This document shows positions 18,790 through 26,329 of a DNA stretch of 64,000 nucleotides, in pieces. The stretch comes from Pseudonocardia alaniniphila (GTDB lineage Bacteria; Actinomycetota; Actinomycetes; Mycobacteriales; Pseudonocardiaceae). The position numbers and the translations under genes were made by a program. The notes below the pieces were generated by a model that did no database searches, was not told where the DNA came from, and was given only the letters and a program-made list of their open reading frames with translations. Each line of letters begins with the position of its first letter. Position 1 is the first letter of the stretch. The stretch covers positions 277,974 through 341,973 of the forward strand of contig NZ_JAKXMK010000007.1 in assembly GCF_022524485.1 (NCBI RefSeq), in the 5' to 3' direction.

Positions 18790-19836
18790 ATGCGCCTTGC
18801 GGTCATTCCCGGAGACGGCATCGGGCCGGAGGTCATCGACGAGGCGCTGAAGGTCCTTGGCGAGGTCGAGCCCAACGCGGAGACCACGACCTACGACCTG
18901 GGCGCCGCCCGCTGGCATTCCACGGGCGAGCTGCTGCCGGAGTCCGTCCTCACGGAGCTGCAGGCACACGATGCGATCCTGCTCGGCGCCGTGGGCGACC
19001 CGTCCGTGCCGAGCGGCATCCTCGAGCGTGGGCTCCTGCTGCGGCTGCGGTTCGAGCTCGACCACCACGTGAACCTGCGTCCCGCTCGGCTCTACCCGGG
19101 CGTGCGCGGCCCGCTGGCGTCCAACAACGAGATCGACCTGCTGGTGGTGCGTGAGGGCACCGAGGGTCCCTACGTCGGCACCGGCGGCCTGCTGCGCAAG
19201 GACACCCCGAACGAGATCGCCACCGAGGTCAGCGTGAACACGGCCTTCGGTGTGGAGCGCGTGGTCCGCGACGCCTTCGCCCGCGCGGCCCGCCGCACGC
19301 GCAAGCACCTCACGCTCGTGCACAAGACCAACGTGCTGAGCTACTCCGGGCGCCTGTGGTCGCGGCTGGTGGAGGAGGTCTCGCTCGAGCACCCCGAGGT
19401 CAGCGTGGCCTACCAGCACATCGACGCCACCACGATCCACCTGGTCACCGATCCCGGCCGGTTCGACGTGATCGTCACCGACAACCTCTTCGGCGACATC
19501 CTCACCGACCTGGCCGCCGCCGTGACCGGTGGCATCGGGCTCGCCGCGAGCGGCAACCTCGACGTGAGCCGGCGCAACCCGAGCATGTTCGAGCCGGTGC
19601 ACGGCAGCGCTCCCGACATCGCCGGGCAGGGCATCGCCGACCCCACCGCCGCCGTGCTGTCCGTGGCGCTGCTGCTCGACCACCTCGGCAACCGAGACGC
19701 GGCCCGCCGCATCGAGGCCGCGGTGGCGTTCGATCTCGCCACCCGCGACCACAGCGCCACCGGCCACACGCAGTCGATCGGCGACCGCCTCGCCGCGCTC
19801 GTGAGCTCGCACGCCGCGGCCCCGTCCACGAGCTGA
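18790..19836 (+). CDS. leuB: 3-isopropylmalate dehydrogenase LeuB
   Basis: A 348-residue enzyme that oxidatively decarboxylates 3-isopropylmalate to 2-oxoisocaproate in leucine synthesis. Visible motifs are the N-terminal [19 protein letters not shown], the substrate-binding [20 protein letters not shown], the metal-binding Asp region ([19 protein letters not shown]) and the NAD-binding [22 protein letters not shown] 18790 follows GGAGAGAGGAC. It belongs to the short actinobacterial LeuB group. It stands alone rather than with leuCD, which lie 9 kb downstream. Confidence 0.96.
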   Translation: MRLAVIPGDGIGPEVIDEALKVLGEVEPNAETTTYDLGAARWHSTGELLPESVLTELQAHDAILLGAVGDPSVPSGILERGLLLRLRFELDHHVNLRPARLYPGVRGPLASNNEIDLLVVREGTEGPYVGTGGLLRKDTPNEIATEVSVNTAFGVERVVRDAFARAARRTRKHLTLVHKTNVLSYSGRLWSRLVEEVSLEHPEVSVAYQHIDATTIHLVTDPGRFDVIVTDNLFGDILTDLAAAVTGGIGLAASGNLDVSRRNPSMFEPVHGSAPDIAGQGIADPTAAVLSVALLLDHLGNRDAARRIEAAVAFDLATRDHSATGHTQSIGDRLAALVSSHAAAPSTS

Positions 19837-19873
19837 GGCGGTCCGGCCGGGGCCGAGGCGAGCGGGGCTCGGG

Positions 19874-20185
19874 TCAGACGAGCGTCTGGCCCTTCGAGGT
19901 CAGCATGGTCACGCCCGCACCCGCGAAGTTGGCCAGGTCCGCCACCGCTGCCTGACCCTCGGGGCTGCTCATCGCGCTGCCCAGGGCCGCCTCGTCGTCG
20001 AACTCGAGCACGGCGACGAGGTGGTAGGGCGGGGTGTTCCCGTCCGCGTCCGGCACGGGCCTGGCCGCCGTGAACCGGCGCAGGCCGGGCATCTTCATGG
20101 CGAGCGGGGCGTGCACGTCGTCGTAGTGCCGGTCGAAAGCGTCTTTGTCCTCGGGGTGGTTGTAGAGCGCGGTGAGCTGGAGCAT
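19874..20185 (-). CDS. EthD-like small alpha+beta barrel protein
   Basis: A 103-residue protein with the EthD-family pattern: LTALYNHPEDKDAFDRHYDD at the N-terminus, then HAPLAMKMPGLRRF and the late AALGSAMSSPEGQAAVADL. Such dimeric ferredoxin-like barrels accompany various oxidative or degradative pathways, but the activity of most is unknown. ATG 20185 was preferred over an upstream in-frame start because it begins at the first beta strand. It converges on leuB, with 37 bases between their stops, and is divergent from the cimA leader. Confidence 0.75.
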   Translation of the reverse strand: MLQLTALYNHPEDKDAFDRHYDDVHAPLAMKMPGLRRFTAARPVPDADGNTPPYHLVAVLEFDDEAALGSAMSSPEGQAAVADLANFAGAGVTMLTSKGQTLV

Positions 20186-20297
20186 CGTCGGCCCTCTCGT
20201 GATCGGCCCGCCTGCCTGTGCTGACGGGCTCGACATCAATCCCTAGCCGACGCACCACCGTGTGAACACCGTCTCTCCCACGATCTGGGAACGCGGT

Positions 20298-20327
20298 GTG
20301 ACGTCTCCGGAAGCGCCGTGCAACACT
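20298..20327 (+). promoter_or_regulatory. Predicted cimA promoter
   Basis: GTGACG (20298-20303) and AACACT (20322-20327) are spaced by 18 bases, and the leader-peptide GTG at 20335 follows seven bases later. The hexamers are weaker than those of ilvB but the spacing to the leader start is identical (18 and 7), supporting a leaderless leader-peptide transcript. Confidence 0.45.
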
Positions 20328-20334
20328 CGTCGAC

Positions 20335-20379
20335 GTGCAGCACCTCTACGTGATCATTATCGACAGGCGCGTCGGCTAA
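20335..20379 (+). CDS. cimA leader peptide (isoleucine-sensing)
   Basis: A 14-residue reading frame, (V)QHLYVIIIDRRVG, starting GTG and ending TAA at 20377. It holds three consecutive Ile codons (ATC ATT ATC) plus Leu and two Val. As CimA makes the isoleucine precursor citramalate, an Ile run is the expected stalling signal. Its last codons (Arg-Arg-Val-Gly) form the left arm of a perfect 11-bp hairpin. The Arg-Arg-Val ending matches that of the ilvB leader peptide. A regulatory frame, not a functional protein. Confidence 0.75.
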   Translation: MQHLYVIIIDRRVG

Positions 20380-20400
20380 CCAGCACCACAGCCGACGCGC
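20367..20400 (+). promoter_or_regulatory. cimA leader pause/alternative hairpin
   Basis: GCGCGTCGGCT (20367-20377) and AGCCGACGCGC (20390-20400) are perfect complements, 11 bp with a 12-base loop. The left arm is the end of the leader peptide frame, so a translating ribosome would control its folding. It abuts the terminator stem with no spacer. Confidence 0.7.
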
Positions 20401-20431
20401 AGACCTCTCGCATTCGCGGGGGGTCTTTTTT
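20401..20431 (+). terminator. cimA attenuator (intrinsic terminator)
   Basis: AGACCTCTCGC (20401-20411) pairs with GCGGGGGGTCT (20416-20426), 11 bp with two G-U pairs, loop ATTC, followed by a T run to 20431. It lies 51 bases before the cimA start. Confidence 0.85.
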
Positions 20432-20482
20432 GTTGCCCGATGAATCCCTGATCACGTCCGACCCACTTCCAGGAGCCCCCGG

Positions 20483-22123
20483 ATGTCCCGCACAGAACCG
20501 GCCGGAACCCCGCTCGGAGACGCGTTCCACGTCTACGACACGACGTTGCGCGATGGCGCTCAGCGCGAGGGCATCAGCTACTCCATCGCTGACAAGCTGG
20601 CCGTCGCCCGGCATCTGGACGCGCTCGGGGTGGGGTTCATCGAAGGGGGCTGGCCGGGCGCACTGCCGAAGGACACCGAGTTCTTCGCCCGCGCCGCTGC
20701 GGGTGAGCTCGAACTGCGGCACGCGGTGCTCGTGGCGTTCGGCTCGACCCGTCGGGCCGGGACGACAGCTGCGGCGGACCCGCAGGTCAGGGCCCTTCTG
20801 GACAGCGCGGCGCCGGTCGTCACGCTGGTGGCGAAGTCGGACCGCCGCCACATCGAGCGCGCCCTGCGCACCGACGTGGCCGAGAACTGCGCGATGGTGG
20901 CCGACACGGTGGCGTTCCTCCGTGGCGAAGGCCGCCGGGTGTTCCTCGACGCCGAGCACTTCTTCGACGGCTACCGCTTCGACCCGGACACGGCGCTGCG
21001 GGTGCTGGACGCCGCGGTCGGCGCGGGTGCGGACGTCGCGGTGCTGTGCGACACGAACGGCGGCATGCTCCCGATGGGCATCGCCGAGGTGGTGACCGAG
21101 GTGGCCGGGCGCACCGGTTTCCGCCTCGGGATCCACTGCCAGGACGACACGGGCTCCGCGGTGGCCAACTCGGTCACCGCGGTACAGGCCGGCGCGACGC
21201 ACGTGCAGTGCACCGCGAACGGCTACGGCGAGCGGACGGGCAATGCCGACCTGTTCGCCGTCGTCGGGAACCTGGTGACCAAGCTGGACATGCCCGTCCT
21301 ACCGGACGGCGCGTTCGGCGAGCTGACCCGCACCTCGCACGCGTTGGCGGAGATCGCCAACATCGCTCCCGATACCCACCAGGCCTACGTCGGGACGTCA
21401 GCGTTCGCTCACAAGGCGGGCCTGCACGCGAGTGCGATCAAGGTGGACCCGGAGCTGTACAACCACATGGACCCTGCGGTTGTCGGCAACGGGCAGCGGG
21501 TGCTGGTCACCGAGATGGCCGGCCGGGCCAGCGTCGAGCTCAAGGGTGCTGAGCTCGGCCTGGACCTGGCCGGCCACCCCGAGGCGGTGTCATCGCTCGT
21601 CGCGACCGTGAAGGATCGAGAGGCGCAGGGGTGGTCGTTCGAGGCCGCCGACGCCTCCCTGGAGTTGCTCATGCGCTCCGCAGTGGGCGGCACGGAGCCG
21701 GTGCCGTTCGCCCTCGAGTCCTATCGCGTGATCGTCGAGCACGGCGCCGACGGCAACGTGATCGCCGAGGCGACGGTACGGGTCGTCCTGGCCGACGGCG
21801 AGCGGCTCATCGCCACCGCGGAAGGGAACGGGCCGGTCAACGCGCTCGACGCGGCGCTGCGGGCCGCGCTCACGCCGACGTGCCCGTGGCTCTCGGACGT
21901 GGAGCTGTCCGACTACAAGGTCCGCATCCTCACCACGGGCCGGTCGCAGAGCTACGGCACCGACGCGGTGACGCGGGTGCTGCTCGAGTCCACCGGACAC
22001 GCGGGCTCGTGGACCACGGTGGGGGTGCACAGCAACGTCGTCGAGGCGTCCTGGCTCGCTCTCGTCGACGCGCTGGCGTACGCGGCGCTGCGTGCTCCCG
22101 TCTCCGTGGGAGCACGCTCCTAG
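20483..22123 (+). CDS. cimA: Citramalate synthase CimA
   Basis: A 546-residue cytosolic enzyme of the DRE-TIM metallolyase family that condenses pyruvate and acetyl-CoA to (R)-citramalate, giving 2-oxobutyrate for isoleucine without threonine. The signature YDTTLRDGAQREGISYSI (residues 18-35) and FIEGGWPGALPKD, with the GWPG of CimA rather than the LeuA pattern, identify it. GIHCQDDTGSAVANS carries a metal ligand. The C-terminal third is the LeuA-type allosteric domain. ATG 20483 follows AGGAGCCCCCGG. It should be attenuated through the Ile-rich leader peptide. The acceptor could in principle differ, but the family (TIGR00977 type) fits well. Confidence 0.9.
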   Translation: MSRTEPAGTPLGDAFHVYDTTLRDGAQREGISYSIADKLAVARHLDALGVGFIEGGWPGALPKDTEFFARAAAGELELRHAVLVAFGSTRRAGTTAAADPQVRALLDSAAPVVTLVAKSDRRHIERALRTDVAENCAMVADTVAFLRGEGRRVFLDAEHFFDGYRFDPDTALRVLDAAVGAGADVAVLCDTNGGMLPMGIAEVVTEVAGRTGFRLGIHCQDDTGSAVANSVTAVQAGATHVQCTANGYGERTGNADLFAVVGNLVTKLDMPVLPDGAFGELTRTSHALAEIANIAPDTHQAYVGTSAFAHKAGLHASAIKVDPELYNHMDPAVVGNGQRVLVTEMAGRASVELKGAELGLDLAGHPEAVSSLVATVKDREAQGWSFEAADASLELLMRSAVGGTEPVPFALESYRVIVEHGADGNVIAEATVRVVLADGERLIATAEGNGPVNALDAALRAALTPTCPWLSDVELSDYKVRILTTGRSQSYGTDAVTRVLLESTGHAGSWTTVGVHSNVVEASWLALVDALAYAALRAPVSVGARS

Positions 22124-22137
22124 GGCAGGATCAGCGC

Positions 22138-22914
22138 GTGGACGACGTGCTGCGGAGGATCGACCGGTTCTGCGACGAGGTCCCGCGGCACTGGGCCATG
22201 GCGGCCGACGACGGTCCGTTGCGCCTCTTCGTCCGCAACCGCGCGGGATCCGGCTGGCCGTTCTACGCGCGCCCGATCCCCGGTGGCCCGCCGGTCACCG
22301 CTGAGGACATCGAGCGGGTGCGGGCACGCCAGCGGTCGCTGCGCGTGCCGGAGGCGTTCGAGTGGGTCGCCGACACGACCCCGTCGATGGCCGACGCAGC
22401 CCGCGATGCGGGTCTGCCGGTGACGATCTGCCCGCTGCTCGTGCTGAACAGCGACCCGATCGCCCCCTCGCTCCCGCCCGGCTACTCGGCCCGCCTGCTC
22501 GGACCGGCCGACGGTGATCTCCAGGCGGCAGCGCACGCCGTGATGACCGTTGCGGCCGCTGCCTTCAAGGCCCCGCCTCCCGGGCCACCGGTCGGCGCCG
22601 CCCTTGCCGAGCTACAGGCCGACCTCGCGGCAGGGGCGATCGCGCGAGCGCTGGTCACGGGCCCGCGCGGACCGGTCGCTGCGGGATCGGTGCAACGGGT
22701 CGGGAACGTGGTCGAGCTGGTCGGGATCGGCACCGTTGCGGCCGCGCGCGGCCAGGGGCTCGGCGCCGCCGTCACGGCGCTGCTGGCAGGCGCCGCCCGG
22801 GACGCAGGTGCGGAGGTGGTGTTCCTCGCCGCGGGCGACGAGGCCGCCACCCGCGTCTATGAGCGCGTGGGCTTCCGGCGGGTGGGCGAGTGCGGAATGG
22901 CGGAAGCCGCCTGA
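22138..22914 (+). CDS. GNAT family N-acetyltransferase
   Basis: A 258-residue two-part protein. The N-terminal half is an all-purpose GNAT-like substrate domain (RIDRFCDEVPRHWAMAAD at the start). The C-terminal half carries the acetyl-CoA-binding motif AARGQGLGAAVTALL near residue 204 and the terminal ATRVYERVGFRRVGE. GTG 22138 was chosen because it begins 15 bases after the cimA stop and all upstream residues would lie inside cimA. It is probably co-transcribed with cimA. Substrate unknown. Confidence 0.8.
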   Translation: MDDVLRRIDRFCDEVPRHWAMAADDGPLRLFVRNRAGSGWPFYARPIPGGPPVTAEDIERVRARQRSLRVPEAFEWVADTTPSMADAARDAGLPVTICPLLVLNSDPIAPSLPPGYSARLLGPADGDLQAAAHAVMTVAAAAFKAPPPGPPVGAALAELQADLAAGAIARALVTGPRGPVAAGSVQRVGNVVELVGIGTVAAARGQGLGAAVTALLAGAARDAGAEVVFLAAGDEAATRVYERVGFRRVGECGMAEAA

Positions 22915-22922
22915 CAGGTCCT

Positions 22923-24239
22923 TCAGGCAGCGGGCTGCGGCGAGCGCCGTGCCCACTCCGGCGCGTGCTCCGGCAATGGACCGATCGCGATGAGCCGGGC
23001 CGGCACACCCTGCAGTGCCGGGAAACGCTGCAACATGCTCAGCGGGAACGGAACCTCGCTGCCGGCGGCCGGAGTGGCGTCTCCGTCGCGGTCGAACATG
23101 CCGGACGTCGCCTGTGACTGCGGCGGGCCGTCGGTGGGCTGAGCGACGCGCTCGCCGAGGATCCCGCGGTGTGCCGCGCGTTGGGCGCCCTGGATGAGCG
23201 CGGTGGCCCACCAGCGGCGGAGCTGGACCCGGCGCAGCAGGGCAGGGGGCACGATGCCGCCGGAGCGCAGCGCGGGCGCGAGCAGCCGGGCTGTGGCCAC
23301 CGCGTCGGCCACGGCGAGGTTGATGCCCACCCCGCCGACCGGTGACATCGCGTGTGCCGCGTCGCCGATCAGCAGCAGGCCGTCGCGGTACCAGCGGCGC
23401 AGCCTGTCGAGCTTGACGTCGAGCAGCTTCACGTCGTCGAACGACGTGAGCGTGTCCATCCGGTCGCTCAGCCACGGCAGCAGCCCTGCGATCCGGGCGC
23501 GGAACTGCGCGATCCCGGCCGCCCGCATCTCCGCGTCGCTGCCCTTGCGGATCAGGTACGCGCACTGCCAGTAGTCGCCGCGGTCGATCATCACCGCGAA
23601 CTCGCCGGTGCCGACACGGCCGACGCCGCCGTCGGGATCGCCTGCGTGGCGCGGCAGCCGGAACCACCACACGTCCATCGGCACGCCGAACGAGCGCGGC
23701 CGCATCCCGGCCGCTGCCCGGACCGCGGACGCCCGCCCGTCGCAGCCGATGGTGAGGCCTGCCCGGATCTGGTGTTCGGTGCCGTCGGTGCGGTCGCGGT
23801 AGCGCACGCCGGCCACACGGCCGCCGTCGTAGAGCAGATCCACGACCTCGGCGTTGCGTCGAAGCGTGAAGGTGGGCTCGGCCTCCGCCGCGTCGGCGAC
23901 GAGATCGAGGAAGTCCCACTGCGGCACCATCGCGATGTGCTGGTGGGCGCCGGGGAGCCGGCGCAGGTCGGCCACCTGCGCGCTGCAGCCGTCCAGCTGC
24001 ACCTGCATGCGGTTGATCCGCTGCTGGGGCAGGGCCGCGAACCGCTGCCCGAGGCCCAGCTCGTCGAGCAGGGTAAGGGTGGATGCGTGCACGGTGTCGC
24101 CGCGGAAGTCACGCAGGAAGTCGGGGTGCTTCTCCAGAACCGTGACCTCGACCCCGGCCCGAGCGATGAGTAGACCGAGGACCAGCCCGGCAGGGCCGCC
24201 ACCGACGACGAGGCAGGTCGTGCGCTCGTTTCTCAACAT
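22923..24239 (-). CDS. FAD-dependent aromatic-ring monooxygenase family protein
   Basis: A 438-residue flavoprotein of the UbiH/PHBH class, likely a cytosolic NAD(P)H-dependent hydroxylase. The N-terminal FAD motif [19 protein letters not shown] lies at residues 11-29, DG-type contacts appear in [12 protein letters not shown], and the second FAD motif is [20 protein letters not shown]. The length is normal. ATG 24239 lies inside a TCAACA-N2-TGTTGA palindrome that could be an operator. It is divergent from gltX with 66 bases between starts. Substrate not predictable. Confidence 0.85.
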   Translation of the reverse strand: MLRNERTTCLVVGGGPAGLVLGLLIARAGVEVTVLEKHPDFLRDFRGDTVHASTLTLLDELGLGQRFAALPQQRINRMQVQLDGCSAQVADLRRLPGAHQHIAMVPQWDFLDLVADAAEAEPTFTLRRNAEVVDLLYDGGRVAGVRYRDRTDGTEHQIRAGLTIGCDGRASAVRAAAGMRPRSFGVPMDVWWFRLPRHAGDPDGGVGRVGTGEFAVMIDRGDYWQCAYLIRKGSDAEMRAAGIAQFRARIAGLLPWLSDRMDTLTSFDDVKLLDVKLDRLRRWYRDGLLLIGDAAHAMSPVGGVGINLAVADAVATARLLAPALRSGGIVPPALLRRVQLRRWWATALIQGAQRAAHRGILGERVAQPTDGPPQSQATSGMFDRDGDATPAAGSEVPFPLSMLQRFPALQGVPARLIAIGPLPEHAPEWARRSPQPAA

Positions 24240-24246
24240 GTGTTGA
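24233..24246. promoter_or_regulatory. Palindrome over the monooxygenase start codon
   Basis: TCAACA-TG-TGTTGA is a perfect 6-2-6 inverted repeat covering the monooxygenase ATG. Its position suits a repressor site for a leaderless or short-leader transcript, but no regulator gene is adjacent. Confidence 0.3.
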
Positions 24247-24305
24247 ATTCTAGGCGCAGCGGGCCGGGAAGGCCAGGCATCTGCCCGGATAGGCTTGGCC
24301 ACATC

Positions 24306-25817
24306 ATGAGTGAGCCTGCGAGCGAATCCCGGCCGGCCGGCGTCCGGGTCCGGTTCAGCCCGTCGCCGACGGGCACCCCCCATGTCGGTCTCATCCGCAC
24401 CGCGCTGTTCAACTGGGTGCACGCCCGCCATCACGGCGGCACCTTCGTGTTCCGGATCGAGGACACCGACGCCAGCCGCGACTCGGACGAGTCCTACGCG
24501 GCGCTGCTCGACGCCCTGCGGTGGCTCGGGCTCGACTGGGACGAGGGTCCCGAGGTCGGCGGCCCGCACGCCCCGTACCGGCAGAGCGAGCGCGGTCCTG
24601 TCTACGCCGACGCGCTGCAACGGCTGATCGACGGGGGAGAGGTCTACGAGTCGTACTCGCGGGCCGACGAGATCGAGGCCCGCCACCGCGCAGCAGGCCG
24701 CGACCCGAAACTCGGCTACGACAACGCCGACCGCGACCTCACCGATGAGCAGCGCGCCGCGTTCCGGGCCGAGGGGCGCGCGCCCGTGTACCGGCTGCGG
24801 ATGCCCGACCGGGACATCACCTTCACCGACCTGGTGCGAGGCGACGTCACCTTCCGGGCGGGCACCGTGTCCGACTTCGTGCTCGCCCGCGGCGACGGCA
24901 CCCCGCTCTACCCGCTCACCAACCCGCTCGACGACGCGCTCATGGGCATCACCGACGTGCTGCGCGGGGAGGACCTGCTCTCCTCCACACCGCGGCAGAT
25001 CGCGCTGCTCGAGGCGCTTCAGCGCGTCGGAATCGGCACAGGACCGTTCCGCTACGGGCATCTCCCGCTCGTCACCGGAGAGGGCAACCGCAAGCTCTCC
25101 AAGCGCGATCCCGAGTCGAACCTGTTCCTCTACCGGGAGCGCGGATTCATCCGCGAGGGCCTGCTCAATTACCTGGCCCTGCTCGGCTGGTCGATTGCCG
25201 AGGACCGCGACGTGTTCACGATCGACGAGATGGTCGCCGCCTTCGACATATCGCGGGTGTCCAGCAACGCCGCTCGTTTCGACCTGAAGAAGGCCGAGGC
25301 CATCAATGCGGCTCATCTGCGGGCGCTGCCCGTTGACGAGTTCGCACGGCGGGTCGAGCCCTACCTCGTTGACGAAGGTGTGATCGAGGGCACGATCACC
25401 GAGGAGCAGCGTGAGCTGCTGGCCGCGGCTGCGCCCCTGGTGCAGGAGCGCAGCGTCGTGCTGTCCGATGCGGCCCGCATGCTCCGGTTCCTGTTCGTGC
25501 CGGAAGAGGGCTTCGTCCCCGAGGTCGAGGCTGCGGAGAAGAATCTCGGCGCCGACGCGGCCCCGGTGCTCGAAGCGGCCCTGACCGGCCTGAACGGCGT
25601 CGACGACTGGTCGACCGAGCACATCGAGACGGCGCTGAAGTCGGCTCTCATCGACGGGCTGGGACTCAAGCCGCGCAAGGCGTTCGCGCCCGTCAGGGTG
25701 GCTGTGAGCGGCCGTACGGTGTCCCCGCCGCTGTACGAATCGATGGAGCTGCTGGGCCGGGAACGATCACTCGCCCGGCTGAGGGCCGGTTTGGAGCGGG
25801 CTGGAGGCCTCGGCTAG
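24306..25817 (+). CDS. gltX: Glutamyl-tRNA synthetase GltX
   Basis: A 503-residue class I aminoacyl-tRNA synthetase that charges tRNA-Glu (and, in actinobacteria, tRNA-Gln for amidation by GatCAB). The HIGH-type motif is [11 protein letters not shown] (residues 18-28) and the KMSKS-type motif is KLSKR near residue 263. The C-terminal helical anticodon-binding half is complete. ATG 24306 lies 66 bases from the divergent monooxygenase start. It is directly followed by genes for tRNA-Gln(CTG) and tRNA-Glu(CTC), both substrates of a non-discriminating enzyme. Confidence 0.96.
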   Translation: MSEPASESRPAGVRVRFSPSPTGTPHVGLIRTALFNWVHARHHGGTFVFRIEDTDASRDSDESYAALLDALRWLGLDWDEGPEVGGPHAPYRQSERGPVYADALQRLIDGGEVYESYSRADEIEARHRAAGRDPKLGYDNADRDLTDEQRAAFRAEGRAPVYRLRMPDRDITFTDLVRGDVTFRAGTVSDFVLARGDGTPLYPLTNPLDDALMGITDVLRGEDLLSSTPRQIALLEALQRVGIGTGPFRYGHLPLVTGEGNRKLSKRDPESNLFLYRERGFIREGLLNYLALLGWSIAEDRDVFTIDEMVAAFDISRVSSNAARFDLKKAEAINAAHLRALPVDEFARRVEPYLVDEGVIEGTITEEQRELLAAAAPLVQERSVVLSDAARMLRFLFVPEEGFVPEVEAAEKNLGADAAPVLEAALTGLNGVDDWSTEHIETALKSALIDGLGLKPRKAFAPVRVAVSGRTVSPPLYESMELLGRERSLARLRAGLERAGGLG

Positions 25818-25882
25818 AGTACTCCACGCAGGGCAGGCGAGACCGGCTCCCGCAGTAGAGGGGCCGGTTGATCCTGAACTCT

Positions 25883-25954
25883 TGGGGTATGGTGTAATTG
25901 GCAGCACGACTGATTCTGGTTCAGTTAGTCTAGGTTCGAGTCCTGGTACCCCAG
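25883..25954 (+). tRNA. tRNA-Gln (anticodon CTG)
   Basis: The acceptor TGGGGTA (25883-25889) pairs with TACCCCA (25947-25953), discriminator G. The anticodon arm ACTGA-TTCTGGT-TCAGT gives anticodon CTG. The T arm contains GGTTCGAGTCC. No CCA is encoded. Confidence 0.95.
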
Positions 25955-25999
25955 CGGAAACGCACCAGAAGTGGTCTGATAAGCTAATAGCGTTTCCAC

Positions 26000-26072
26000 G
26001 GCCCCGTCGTCTAGCGGCCTAGGACGCCGCCCTCTCAAGGCGGTAGCGCGGGTTCAAATCCCGTCGGGGCTA
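26000..26072 (+). tRNA. tRNA-Glu (anticodon CTC)
   Basis: The anticodon arm CCGCC-CTCTCAA-GGCGG gives anticodon CTC, and the T arm contains GGGTTCAAATCCC. The acceptor is best read as GGCCCCG (26000-26006) against CGGGGCT (26065-26071), leaving a G-U pair at position 1-72 and discriminator A; starting one base later leaves the end less well paired. D arm GTCTAGCGGCCTAGGAC is canonical for tRNA-Glu. Confidence 0.93.
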
Positions 26073-26075
26073 CAC

Positions 26076-26115
26076 CGAAAAGGCCCGTTCCGGTTCTCCG
26101 GAACGGGCCTTTTCG
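26076..26115 (+). terminator. Terminator after the tRNA genes
   Basis: CGAAAAGGCCCGTTCCGG (26076-26093) and its perfect complement 26098-26115 form an 18-bp stem with loop TTCT; the right arm ends in CCTTTTCG, giving a T run. It starts four bases after tRNA-Glu. Confidence 0.9.
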
Positions 26116-26228
26116 CATTCAGTATTCGACCGGGCGGCCTCAGGCTCAGTCGCCCCAGGGTTCCGGCTGACCCGCCACACGAGGTCGACTCTGCCGGCGG
26201 ATGGTCGCCGTCGCAGGCGTAACGCGTG

Positions 26229-26294
26229 CGGGCACGACTCGGTCCCGATGATCAGGTGCCTTCCGCCCTGATCATCGGGACCGAGCCGTGCCCG
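26229..26294. terminator. Very long hairpin downstream of the Hsp70-like gene
   Basis: The arms 26229-26256 and 26267-26294 pair over 28 positions with a single A-C mismatch; the inner 19 bp (from CTCGGTCCCGATG) are perfect and the loop is ten bases. It begins about 35 bases after the stop of the minus-strand gene ending at 26330, so termination or mRNA 3-prime protection is the likely role. Confidence 0.6.
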
Positions 26295-26329
26295 GTGTGC
26301 GAGCCGCAGTTCTCGGCGTCTCGCCGAGC

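Noticed and set aside
22092..22115. GTGCTCCC/GGGAGCAC hairpin as cimA terminator
   Set aside because: It lies within the cimA coding end before the stop and only 23 bases ahead of the next gene's start, with no T tract; read-through to the GNAT gene is more likely.
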